From positions 4,464,001 through 4,528,000 of the forward strand of contig JAWPMS010000001.1 of NCBI GenBank assembly GCA_033344795.1: 64,000 nt of DNA, written 5' to 3'. The notes below the pieces were generated by a model. It was not told where the DNA came from and searched no databases. It saw only the letters and a program-made list of their open reading frames with translations. Below, piece after piece: positions 17,242-22,174 of this stretch. Within the stretch, counting starts at the first letter, position 1. Each line of letters opens with the position of its first letter. The position numbers were made by a program, and so were the translations under genes. The DNA is from SHLQ01 sp033344795. Its GTDB lineage: Bacteria; Actinomycetota; Acidimicrobiia; Acidimicrobiales; SHLQ01.

Positions 17242-17289
17242 CCCCGGTCCAGCCCAGCGACGCGTGAGAAATCGTGAGCTGGACCGGGG
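17242..17289 (-). ncRNA. Strong hairpin in the Ro60 leader
   Basis: CCCCGGTCCAGC (17242-17253) and GCTGGACCGGGG (17278-17289) pair perfectly over 12 bases around a 24-base loop. It lies between the predicted Y RNA at 17301-17446 and the Ro60 start. It may be the terminator of the Y RNA unit, a third small Ro-binding stem, or a stable end of the Ro60 mRNA. No U tract follows. Confidence 0.5.
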
Positions 17290-17300
17290 ATGTGCCGCTG

Positions 17301-17446
17301 GAGGGAACAGGAGCGAGCCAGAGGACCTGGCGAGCGAGGTCTCGACGATGGACCGCCGCCCATCGAAGTCGGACTTGAACCGAAGGCACGAATGCCCTTA
17401 CCAGAAGTAACCCCGCTTCTCGCATCTGGCTCGCACCTCTTCCCTC
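17301..17446 (-). ncRNA. Predicted Y RNA 2 with permuted tRNA-like module
   Basis: A 146-base RNA whose ends pair over 22 positions: 17301-17322 with 17425-17446, with only two 1x1 mismatches (20 pairs). Reading 5' to 3' on the minus strand, the centre holds a hairpin (AGAAG/CTTCT), a UUCG-capped hairpin (GGCA-TTCG-TGCC), a T-like arm TCGG-TTCAAGT-CCGA, a short acceptor-like stem CGATGG/CCATCG closed by an 8-base loop, and a D-like arm GACC/GGTC. The T arm comes before the D arm and the acceptor is capped, so the tRNA-like part is circularly permuted. Bacterial Y RNAs (YrlA type) combine a Ro-binding end stem with a tRNA-like module, and the Ro60 gene is next door. The identification is inference from structure and context. 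Confidence 0.75.
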
Positions 17447-17695
17447 AACACGACATGGGCCTGAGAACCGTTCGGACGAGCCGTTACCGCTCTACCACTG
17501 AGCTACCGTCCGTTTGGGCCCTCAGGGCCAGTCGCTGAACCCCGCCTTGTTCAAGGCGATGTTTCGAGCCTCAGGCGAGAAACTCGGGCTCGAACGAAGT
17601 GAGACACGTCGGACGGGCAGGATTCGAACCTGCGACCTGTCGATTAAGTGTCGAAGAAATCTCATCCTTCACAACAGGCCCATGTCTTGTGTTGA
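17445..17695 (-). ncRNA. Predicted Y RNA 1 with permuted, full tRNA elbow
   Basis: About 251 bases. The ends pair: TCAACACGACATGGGCCTG at 17445-17463 with 17675-17695 (19 pairs, one 2-base bulge). On the minus strand the tRNA 3' half comes first: T arm GCAGG-TTCGAAT-CCTGC (17617-17633), acceptor strand CCGTCCG (17610-17616) and discriminator-like A. After a linker of about 96 bases comes the 5' half: CGGACGG (17506-17512), TA, and D arm GCTC-AGTGGTA-GAGC (17489-17503). The seven acceptor pairs match perfectly between the halves. The linker holds three hairpins (17517-17529, 17543-17558, 17564-17593). The long end stem replaces the anticodon arm. The tRNA halves are too complete to be chance. 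Confidence 0.75.
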
Positions 17696-17700
17696 TCGTT

Positions 17701-17730
17701 CGGGCTGCGCCGTTGCGACGGCGCAGCCCG
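17701..17730 (-). terminator. Perfect 13-bp hairpin after the HNH gene
   Basis: CGGGCTGCGCCGT and ACGGCGCAGCCCG pair perfectly around a 4-base loop. It lies 27 bases after the HNH stop codon and just before the predicted Y RNA 1. There is no U tract, as is common in actinobacterial terminators. It may also set the 5' end of the Y RNA by processing. Confidence 0.65.
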
Positions 17731-17757
17731 AGTTCATTCCAAGAGAGTTCGACCCGG

Positions 17758-18258
17758 CTAGGCCGGGAGGATCCAGCCCTCCCATTCCGGGCGGGCGGCC
17801 AGCAGGACGATCGATCCTCGTGGCGCGACCGGACGCTGCTTGAGCTCCCAGTCGAGTTGCTCGAGGGTTCGGTCTCCCTTGGTCGAGTTGTGCGCACGGC
17901 ACATCAGGACACAGTTCTCCCACGACGTGTCTCCGCCTCGAGAGCGCGGGACGACGTGGTCGACGGTCGCGCCGAACTCGTCGCAGTCAGCGACCTGGCA
18001 CTCGCGGTTGTCGCGAATGCTCAGGCCCTTCTTCGAGAAGCGTGGTGACTCAGTCGAACGCATGCCGACGAACGACACCATCTTCATCAGTCGGACCACG
18101 TTCGGCAGCGGGAACTCTCGCCCTCCGGCCGACCGAACGACTCGGTCACCGTCCTGCTCGACGAGCTCGGCCCGTCCGGTCAGAACGAGCGCCATCGCTC
18201 GCTTCCACGACACCATTGTGAGCGGTTCGTAGGAGGCGTTGAGTAATAGTACGGACAT
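17758..18258 (-). CDS. HNH endonuclease
   Basis: 166 residues. The N-terminus MSVLLLNASYEPLTMVSWKRA is the conserved opening of a widespread actinobacterial HNH family. The nuclease centre lies at about 90-135: CQVADC (zinc Cys pair), DHVVPRSRGG (catalytic His), ENCVLMCRAHN (second zinc pair and HNH Asn), and KGDRTLEQLDW. The start at 18258 lies just after a GGAGGC. It sits between the tRNA array and the Y RNA/Ro60 genes, all on the same strand. Homologues are often stand-alone and of unknown role. Here a role linked to mobility of the tRNA array, or to nucleic-acid damage, is possible. Confidence 0.9.
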   Translation of the reverse strand: MSVLLLNASYEPLTMVSWKRAMALVLTGRAELVEQDGDRVVRSAGGREFPLPNVVRLMKMVSFVGMRSTESPRFSKKGLSIRDNRECQVADCDEFGATVDHVVPRSRGGDTSWENCVLMCRAHNSTKGDRTLEQLDWELKQRPVAPRGSIVLLAARPEWEGWILPA

Positions 18259-18354
18259 CGTTGCCTCCTTTGTTTGTGTTGTGGATTCGGCTGGTTGTCC
18301 TGAGATTCATTTCGGTTGCGGAAGTGGTTGTCCTCCAGCGCGGAGCAGGCCAGA

Positions 18355-18918
18355 GTGACCTCTGTGTATTCGTTATCGAGCCCGACTGTTGAAGAGCTGG
18401 AGGTGTTGCTCGGAGAGCAGCGAGACAGCACACTTTCGTATCGGGAAGTAGGGGCGACAGCGAACGAGTTGCCCTACGGATATCGCCACCTCCGCCACTC
18501 ACTTGCGTTCGCAAACGGGGCAACGGGATTCGCGGCGGGGAAGGCCGCTATCGAATCTTGGGCGGGTCACCGGCGGGCAGGTATTCGCTTATACCCGGAG
18601 CGACCGGTCGTGTCGGACGGGCAGACTGTCGTTCTAGCTAGCCGTGTTGCTGGGCTATGGGTGACTGCGGCGTGCCGGATCGTGTGGGTGGTGGACGAGC
18701 CTTCACGGTACGGATTCGCCTATGGCACGTTGCCGCATCACCCAGAGATCGGCGAGGAGTCCTTCATTGTTCAACGCACACCGGAGAGTCAGGTCACCGT
18801 CGAGATCACCGCGTTCTCCCGACCGAGCAGTTTGCTCGCCCGTTTAGGTGGGCCGATTACTCACGGGATTCAGACACGAACGACCCGGCTCTACCTGAAG
18901 GGAATTTCGGGCACGTGA
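18355..18918 (+). CDS. DUF1990 (UPF0548) family protein
   Basis: About 187 residues from the GTG at 18355, which has GGAG about 10 bases upstream. An in-frame TTG at 18316 is an alternative start. Signature pieces of DUF1990 are present: YREVGATANELPYGYRHLRHS, AGIRLYPERPVVSDGQTV, RIVWVVDEPSRYGFAYGTLPHHPEIGEESF. The family is common in actinobacteria and plants, with an unknown function and a fold likened to lipid-binding proteins. It is the only plus-strand gene between the HNH gene and the tRNA array. Its end lies 9 bases from the first tRNA, which is on the other strand. Confidence 0.85.
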   Translation: MTSVYSLSSPTVEELEVLLGEQRDSTLSYREVGATANELPYGYRHLRHSLAFANGATGFAAGKAAIESWAGHRRAGIRLYPERPVVSDGQTVVLASRVAGLWVTAACRIVWVVDEPSRYGFAYGTLPHHPEIGEESFIVQRTPESQVTVEITAFSRPSSLLARLGGPITHGIQTRTTRLYLKGISGT

Positions 18919-18926
18919 CTCCTTAG

Positions 18927-19001
18927 TACCCAGTGTTGGACTCGAACCAACGACCCCCTGTTTGCAAGACAGGTGCTCTATGCCAACTGAGCTAACCGGG
19001 C
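18927..19001 (-). tRNA. tRNA-Ala (TGC)
   Basis: Last gene of the minus-strand array. Acceptor GCCCGGT/ACTGGGT (G1:U72 and one internal G:U wobble), D arm GCTC/GAGC, anticodon arm CCTGT-CTTGCAA-ACAGG with anticodon TGC, T arm GTTGG-TTCGAGT-CCAAC, discriminator A. CCA is not encoded. The weak first pair is unusual for tRNA-Ala, although the G3:U70 identity pair is not present in canonical form. Confidence 0.92.
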
Positions 19002-19006
19002 AAGCG

Positions 19007-19081
19007 TTGCGACGGATGGACTTGAACCATCGACCCCCGCTGTATCGGAGCGGTGCTCTACCCAGACTGAGCTACGTCGCA
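19007..19081 (-). tRNA. tRNA-Ile-like (GAT), with C33
   Basis: Acceptor TGCGACG/CGTCGCA (U1:A72), D arm GCTC/GAGC, anticodon arm CCGCT-CCGATAC-AGCGG, T arm GATGG-TTCAAGT-CCATC. The anticodon reads GAT, but position 33 is C instead of the near-universal U. U1:A72 is also unusual for tRNA-Ile. It folds well but may not work in normal translation. Confidence 0.85.
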
Positions 19082-19095
19082 AGAGTCAGAGCTGT

Positions 19096-19169
19096 AGCGG
19101 GAGCGAGAGTCGAGCTCGCACTCAGAACGGGTTATGAGCCCGGTGCAGCACCACTACTGCGTGTCCCGC
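19096..19169 (-). tRNA. tRNA-Met-like (CAT), degenerate
   Basis: Anticodon arm CGGG-CTCATAA-CCCG gives anticodon CAT. The T arm is GCGAG-CTCGACT-CTCGC, with C where T54 should be. Acceptor GCGGGA/TCCCGC has six clean pairs and the spacing is one base short. The D arm GCAG/CTGC lacks the usual TA before it. It is recognisably a tRNA but departs from consensus in several places. Confidence 0.7.
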
Positions 19170-19171
19170 AT

Positions 19172-19247
19172 TGGCGCCACCGATGGGATTCGAACCCACA
19201 ACCTTCTCCTCGACAGGGAGTTGCTCTAGCCATTGAGCTACGACGGC
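19172..19247 (-). tRNA. tRNA-Asp (GTC), CCA encoded
   Basis: Acceptor GCCGTCG/CGGTGGC with two G:U pairs, discriminator G, and an encoded CCA (19172-19174). D arm GCTC/GAGC, anticodon loop CTGTCGA with anticodon GTC, T arm GTGGG-TTCGAAT-CCCAT. Encoded CCA is rare in this array, which may mark a separate origin. Confidence 0.93.
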
Positions 19248-19270
19248 AATTATCGATTTGAGCCACCATC

Positions 19271-19303
19271 GAGTCCGAGCCGAGCTTGCTCGGTCGACCG
19301 GAA
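19271..19303 (-). repeat. Intergenic hairpin repeat, copy 1
   Basis: A 31-base unit centred on the perfect hairpin CCGAGC-TT-GCTCGG (19280-19293), followed by TCGA. An almost identical unit lies at 19704-19736, also between tRNA genes. It may be a processing signal or a trace of array duplication. Confidence 0.6.
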
Positions 19304-19320
19304 GTGTCGACGAGCACCAG

Positions 19321-19392
19321 TGGGAACACTCGGATTCGAACCGAGGACACCGGGGTAAGAGCCCGGCACGTTTCCTGCTACGCCATGTTCCC
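19321..19392 (-). tRNA. tRNA-Lys (CTT)
   Basis: Acceptor GGGAACA/TGTTCCC, discriminator A, anticodon arm CCGGG-CTCTTAC-CCCGG with anticodon CTT, T arm CTCGG-TTCGAAT-CCGAG. The D arm GCGT/ACGT uses a G:U pair, and its loop AGCAGGAA is atypical. Confidence 0.9.
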
Positions 19393-19408
19393 GAGACGAG
19401 TTCGACGG

Positions 19409-19482
19409 TTCCCCTGGTGGGATTCGAACCCACGATCTTCGGAGTAAAAGTCCGCTGCCTTCGCCAGCTTGGCTACAGGGGA
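19409..19482 (-). tRNA. tRNA-Lys (TTT)
   Basis: Acceptor TCCCCTG/CAGGGGA, discriminator A, D arm GCC/GGC with loop AAGCTGGCGAA, anticodon loop CTTTTAC with anticodon TTT, T arm GTGGG-TTCGAAT-CCCAC. It begins with U1:A72, which is unusual for tRNA-Lys. It is a second lysine tRNA next to tRNA-Lys(CTT). Confidence 0.9.
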
Positions 19483-19490
19483 TGCGTTGG

Positions 19491-19559
19491 CACCGCGTCA
19501 AAGAATTGAACTCTGCAAGCCAAGGTTTGGAATCTCAGCACCGCTCCAGCGGCCGCGGT
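19491..19559 (-). tRNA. tRNA-Trp-like (CCA), degenerate
   Basis: Only 69 bases. The anticodon loop TTCCAAA gives anticodon CCA, and the T arm is CAGAG-TTCAATT-CTTTG with a G:U pair. The acceptor ACCGCGG/ACGCGGT has one mismatch and starts with A1:U72. The D arm is short and irregular, and the anticodon stem has one mismatch. It is a degraded or non-canonical tRNA; discriminator G agrees with tRNA-Trp. Confidence 0.7.
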
Positions 19560-19614
19560 AAGAATCGAGTTCGCCGTCGGCCAACCGATGGATTGCGACC
19601 GCGGCGAAGAACAG

Positions 19615-19687
19615 AGTCGGAAGAAGGACTTGAACCTCCACCTGCGGGGCCAAAACCCACTGTCCTAACCAATTGGACGATTCCGAC
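19615..19687 (-). tRNA. tRNA-Gln (TTG)
   Basis: Acceptor GTCGGAA/TTCCGAC, D arm GTCC/GGAC, anticodon arm GTGGG-TTTTGGC-CCCGC with anticodon TTG, T arm GGAGG-TTCAAGT-CCTTC. The discriminator is T. Otherwise canonical. Confidence 0.92.
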
Positions 19688-19703
19688 GAGAAGTAGAACG
19701 AAC

Positions 19704-19736
19704 GAGTTCGATCCGAGCTTGCTCGGTCGAACGGAC
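19704..19736 (-). repeat. Intergenic hairpin repeat, copy 2
   Basis: Second copy of the unit at 19271-19303, centred on CCGAGC-TT-GCTCGG (19713-19726) and followed by TCGA. It differs at a few flanking bases. A separate direct repeat of about 25 bases also links 19586-19611 with 19778-19802. Confidence 0.6.
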
Positions 19737-19805
19737 CCGGCTTCCGGCCAACCTCCGAGCATCGAGGAGCCCTCGGGCGACGGATTGCGACAGCGGCGAG
19801 AATGG

Positions 19806-19893
19806 GGTGATCGACCGGAATCGAACCGGCGCGTCCTTAGCGGACATCAGGGTCACAGCCTGACGTGGCTATCCAGCAGCCACCTCGATCACC
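19806..19893 (-). tRNA. tRNA-His (GTG) with a long variable arm
   Basis: Acceptor GTGATCG/CGATCAC with the extra G-1 opposite C73, the hallmark of tRNA-His. Anticodon arm TCAGG-CTGTGAC-CCTGA with anticodon GTG. T arm GCCGG-TTCGATT-CCGGT. The variable region is about 16 bases and folds as GTCC-GCTAA-GGAC, a class II arm normally seen only in tRNA-Leu, Ser and bacterial Tyr. The D stem GTGGC/GCCAC is one pair long. This is an odd histidine tRNA. Confidence 0.88.
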
Positions 19894-19898
19894 AAGAG

Positions 19899-19973
19899 AG
19901 CCTCGGGCGGGAATCGAACCCACGAATACTCGTGTACAAGACGAGCGCATTGTCCAACGCATGCATCCAAGGC
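19899..19973 (-). tRNA. tRNA-Thr (TGT)
   Basis: Acceptor GCCTTGG/CCGAGGC (one G:U), D arm GCAT/ATGC, anticodon arm CTCGT-CTTGTAC-ACGAG with anticodon TGT, T arm GTGGG-TTCGATT-CCCGC, discriminator T. The base at position 8 is A rather than T. It folds cleanly. Confidence 0.9.
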
Positions 19974-19984
19974 ATGAGGCGTTG

Positions 19985-20057
19985 CTGCGAAGGGAGGGTT
20001 CGAACCTCCAACCTCTCGGGTAACAACCGAGCGCTCAGCCAGTTGAGCTACTTCGCA
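19985..20057 (-). tRNA. tRNA-Asn (GTT)
   Basis: Acceptor TGCGAAG/CTTCGCA, discriminator G as expected for tRNA-Asn, D arm GCTC/GAGC, anticodon arm CTCGG-TTGTTAC-CCGAG with anticodon GTT, T arm GGAGG-TTCGAAC-CCTCC. Canonical. Confidence 0.95.
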
Positions 20058-20081
20058 TCGAGAACACTCGTAGCACTTTGG

Positions 20082-20163
20082 TACTTCCCGTGGGAGTCGA
20101 ACCCACAAGCCTCTCGGCCACAGGGTCTAAGCCTGCTGCGTTTTCCAGTTTCGCCAGGGAAGC
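20082..20163 (-). tRNA. tRNA-Leu (TAG)
   Basis: Acceptor GCTTCCC/GGGAAGT (G1:U72), D arm GCG/CGC, anticodon arm GCAGG-CTTAGAC-CCTGT with anticodon TAG, a class II variable arm (GGCC-GAGA-GGCT), T arm GTGGG-TTCGACT-CCCAC, discriminator A. Canonical apart from the first pair. Confidence 0.93.
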
Positions 20164-20182
20164 GTGAGTCCAGGCCTGATTC

Positions 20183-20551
20183 TCACTGGCTCCGAATCGG
20201 ACGATCGACGACGAGGGCGATCGCCGCGCCGGCGGTGTAAGCGGCGATGTCCGACCACGTGAACGTGTTGCCGAGCACGACGTCTGTAAGTCGGCTCGGT
20301 TCGAGGCCGAGACGATCGGCGATGTCGAGCGCCTGACCGACCTCGACGACGACGGCGATGCCGAGTGCAACGCCAGCTGCGGCAATCGGGCCTAAGCAGC
20401 CCGTTGCCCTGAGCAGCATGTACAGCATCACCGCCACCAGAACATCGCCGCCAGTGAACCGCACCCACCCGGAGTCGAGCTGGGTTTCGATCGCCACAAG
20501 GATGACGAACACGACCGTTGCGGCGACGGCGTACGCCGATCGGGTGCCCAT
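20183..20551 (-). CDS. DUF2809/VanZ-like membrane protein
   Basis: 122 residues with four membrane helices: an N-terminal helix (AVAATVVFVILVAIE), a second with DVLVAVMLYMLL, a third GPIAAAGVALGIAVVVEVGQAL, and a C-terminal one. The motifs GGDVLVAVMLYML and LDIADRLGL...DVVLGNTFTWSDIAAYTAG match the DUF2809/VanZ-like pattern. The function is unknown. It interrupts the tRNA array between tRNA-Leu and tRNA-Arg and is on the same strand, so it could share transcription with the array. Confidence 0.85.
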   Translation of the reverse strand: MGTRSAYAVAATVVFVILVAIETQLDSGWVRFTGGDVLVAVMLYMLLRATGCLGPIAAAGVALGIAVVVEVGQALDIADRLGLEPSRLTDVVLGNTFTWSDIAAYTAGAAIALVVDRPIRSQ

Positions 20552-20827
20552 CAGGTCAGGCTGTCATGCGCCAAGATCAAGGGGAGGTAGGGCTCTGGAA
20601 TACCTACAAGAGCGGGGCTAGCTCCGAAACCCACTCAGCCTTGCCTCGCCTGTCAGCGATCCCTTGGCTCCACGTCACCGCGAGCCACGACAGCACAACC
20701 TGCACAAGCCGGATTACGGCCACTATCGAGCCGTTGTTCTCCGCACTCCCAGCCACCGGCCGTCGCCGATGACAGATCTGTTTTGTTGAGGCATTGGTGC
20801 GAACCGAGGGTTCGAACCTTCCCCGCG
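20552..20827. other. Intergenic stretch inside the tRNA array
   Basis: About 276 bases between the DUF2809 gene and tRNA-Arg. No convincing gene, tRNA or hairpin is visible here. It may hold the promoter of the DUF2809 gene, but no clear -35/-10 pair stands out. Confidence 0.4.
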
Positions 20828-20899
20828 AGTCCCCGGTAGGAGTCGAACCTACGACCGCCTGATTCGAAGCCAGGTGCTCTTCCGCTGAGCTACGGAGAC
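20828..20899 (-). tRNA. tRNA-Arg (TCG)
   Basis: Acceptor GTCTCCG/CGGGGAC, discriminator T, D arm GCTC/GAGC with the short loop AGCGGAA, anticodon arm CCTGG-CTTCGAA-TCAGG with anticodon TCG, T arm GTAGG-TTCGACT-CCTAC. An uncommon arginine decoder in high-GC bacteria, which normally rely on ACG and CCG. Confidence 0.93.
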
Positions 20900-20903
20900 G
20901 GAG

Positions 20904-20978
20904 TCTGAACGGCAGGATTCGAACCTGCGAGATTGCCGGCTTCCAAAACCGGTGACGAGCCAGCACGTCCTCGTCCAG
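20904..20978 (-). tRNA. tRNA-Pro (TGG), first gene of the array
   Basis: Acceptor CTGGACG/CGTTCAG with one G:U, discriminator A, D arm GACG/CGTC, anticodon arm CCGGT-TTTGGAA-GCCGG with anticodon TGG, T arm GCAGG-TTCGAAT-CCTGC. C1:G72 is typical of bacterial tRNA-Pro. On the minus strand this is the most upstream tRNA of the array. Confidence 0.92.
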
Positions 20979-20991
20979 ATGGCGAATTCTC

Positions 20992-21075
20992 GCCCGGGGA
21001 GCGCCGCTCGCTGCGCTAACTAACCGAGTTGCTCGTCTAGCGGCTCACAACGTCGCAATCGGTCGCTCCCCGGGC
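20992..21075 (-). ncRNA. Structured RNA candidate upstream of the tRNA array
   Basis: GCCCGGGGAGCG (20992-21003) pairs perfectly with CGCTCCCCGGGC (21064-21075). Inside, GCCGCT and AGCGGC form a second nested stem, and a small CGAG/CTCG hairpin is present. The 84-base element ends 14 bases before tRNA-Pro. It could be a leader, an attenuator for array transcription, or another end-stemmed RNA like the two near Ro60, though no T arm is visible in it. Confidence 0.5.
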
Positions 21076-21208
21076 AATCTTCTTTCATTTGCCTCTTGGA
21101 ATGAACGCTGCGGGACTGACCTCTTCGCCGGAACCTTCGCGGGGTCTGTTCCTAAACCGGCATGCATCTCGCAGCTATGTGTGTGTTGTTTCCCAGGCTG
21201 AAAAACCA

Positions 21209-21245
21209 GAAAAGCCGCTCTCTCGTTTAGTGAGAGGGCGGCTTT
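21209..21245 (-). terminator. Rho-independent terminator
   Basis: GCCGC-T-CTCTC pairs with GAGAG-G-GCGGC around a 7-base loop. On the minus strand it is followed by TTTTCTGGTTTTT, a clear U-rich tail. It ends a minus-strand transcript that contains no convincing protein gene. Confidence 0.85.
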
Positions 21246-21460
21246 GCGAAACGGGTTCGAGCTATGGCGATTGTTCGTCGCTACAGATCGACCTCCCGCA
21301 AAGCCGGGGTCTCGGGCATGGTCGAATCCGCCCAAAATGGCGCGGCGACTACGCACGTCTCCGCGCTACGGCGGAGCTTCGTGATATTCAGTTTCTGTTC
21401 TGAATGTGTGTGTGTAGTCATCGTTCCTGGAGGCCGACCCGCGAGTCTCGCGGTGCCGGG
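21209..21460 (-). ncRNA. Candidate non-coding RNA with own promoter and terminator
   Basis: About 250 bases between a consensus promoter (21467-21495) and the terminator (21209-21245). The interior contains stable pairings: CTCCGC/GCGGAG, TTCAG/CTGAA, GACTAC/GTAGTC. No reading frame with good codon use is present. The size and setting (upstream of a tRNA array next to Ro60 and RtcB) suggest a regulatory or structural RNA. I do not recognise a known family. 6S-like or a third Y-type RNA are options to test. Confidence 0.6.
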
Positions 21461-21466
21461 CTGATA

Positions 21467-21495
21467 TTTGTAGAGAGCTTTGACGACGTTGTCAA
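21467..21495 (-). promoter_or_regulatory. Strong vegetative promoter
   Basis: On the minus strand TTGACA (21490-21495) is followed by 17 bases and TACAAA (21467-21472), an almost perfect housekeeping promoter with ideal spacing. Transcription would start near 21460 and run into the candidate RNA. Confidence 0.75.
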
Positions 21496-21757
21496 CAGCC
21501 TTCTTTGCGATCGACCCACCTCGGGGGTGGAGTCTCGACCGCGCCGGATCGCGGCTCAGCGTTGATAAATCAATCGAAGACGAGGTGCTCGATGGAGTGC
21601 AATCGCGCCGAAATATTTCTTGTGAAATTGCGTGCGATTTGGGACTTCAGAGCGCCTTACCTGACGCGATGACGAATCAACCGAGTCGATTTCGCCGAGG
21701 TGTAGGTCGCCTTCACCCCGGTCGTGAAGCCGCGACACTACGGTGACAGGCGGTCTC

Positions 21758-22141
21758 ATGAATTACGCACCTCCACCCAACACACAGCAATATTTTTCGC
21801 AGATCTGGGCCCACGCACGCGAGATTCCGCACGGCCGAGTGGCGACCTACGGGCAGCTCACCAAGCTTGTTCCGCCGCCGGAAGGCACGAGCGACGACGA
21901 CTACAAATCGTACGCATCCCGCTGGGCCGGGTTGGCAATGGCAGCGTGCCCTGATGATGTGCCGTGGCATCGCGTGGTCAATTCGCAGGGGAAGATCAGC
22001 CACGCAGCAGTCGCGAAGCAACGAGAACGGTTGGAATCAGAGGGCGTCGTGTTCTCGAACGACAAGCTCAGTTTGGATGAGTATCAGTGGCGCTGGCCTG
22101 GCCAGAATGACGCGCCCGTGCAAACGCGTTTGTTTGGATGA
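21758..22141 (+). CDS. Alkyltransferase-like (ATL) DNA repair protein
   Basis: About 127 residues from the ATG at 21758. The fold is the DNA-binding domain of O6-methylguanine-DNA methyltransferase, with IPHGRVATYGQLTKLV and the core PWHRVVNSQGKIS. The methyl-accepting Cys of PCHR is replaced by Trp (PWHR), the mark of ATL proteins, which bind O6-alkylguanine and hand it to nucleotide excision repair rather than repairing it directly. It lies just beyond the RNA repair locus, on the plus strand. A GTG 15 bases upstream is a less likely start. Confidence 0.93.
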   Translation: MNYAPPPNTQQYFSQIWAHAREIPHGRVATYGQLTKLVPPPEGTSDDDYKSYASRWAGLAMAACPDDVPWHRVVNSQGKISHAAVAKQRERLESEGVVFSNDKLSLDEYQWRWPGQNDAPVQTRLFG

Positions 22142-22174
22142 AACGGGTCGGAGGCACCCATCATCGGGCCGGTC

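Noticed and set aside
17489..17633. Two incomplete, separate tRNA fragments
   Set aside because: The acceptor strands of the two halves are perfectly complementary and both lie inside one long inverted repeat, so a permuted unit is the better reading.
19482..20240. Plus-strand frame across the tRNA array
   Set aside because: It covers seven tRNA genes on the other strand, and its sequence is the translation of tRNA complements.
21045..21356. Minus-strand frame of 103 codons in the tRNA leader region
   Set aside because: It runs through a terminator and stable RNA stems, has poor codon use and no ribosome site.
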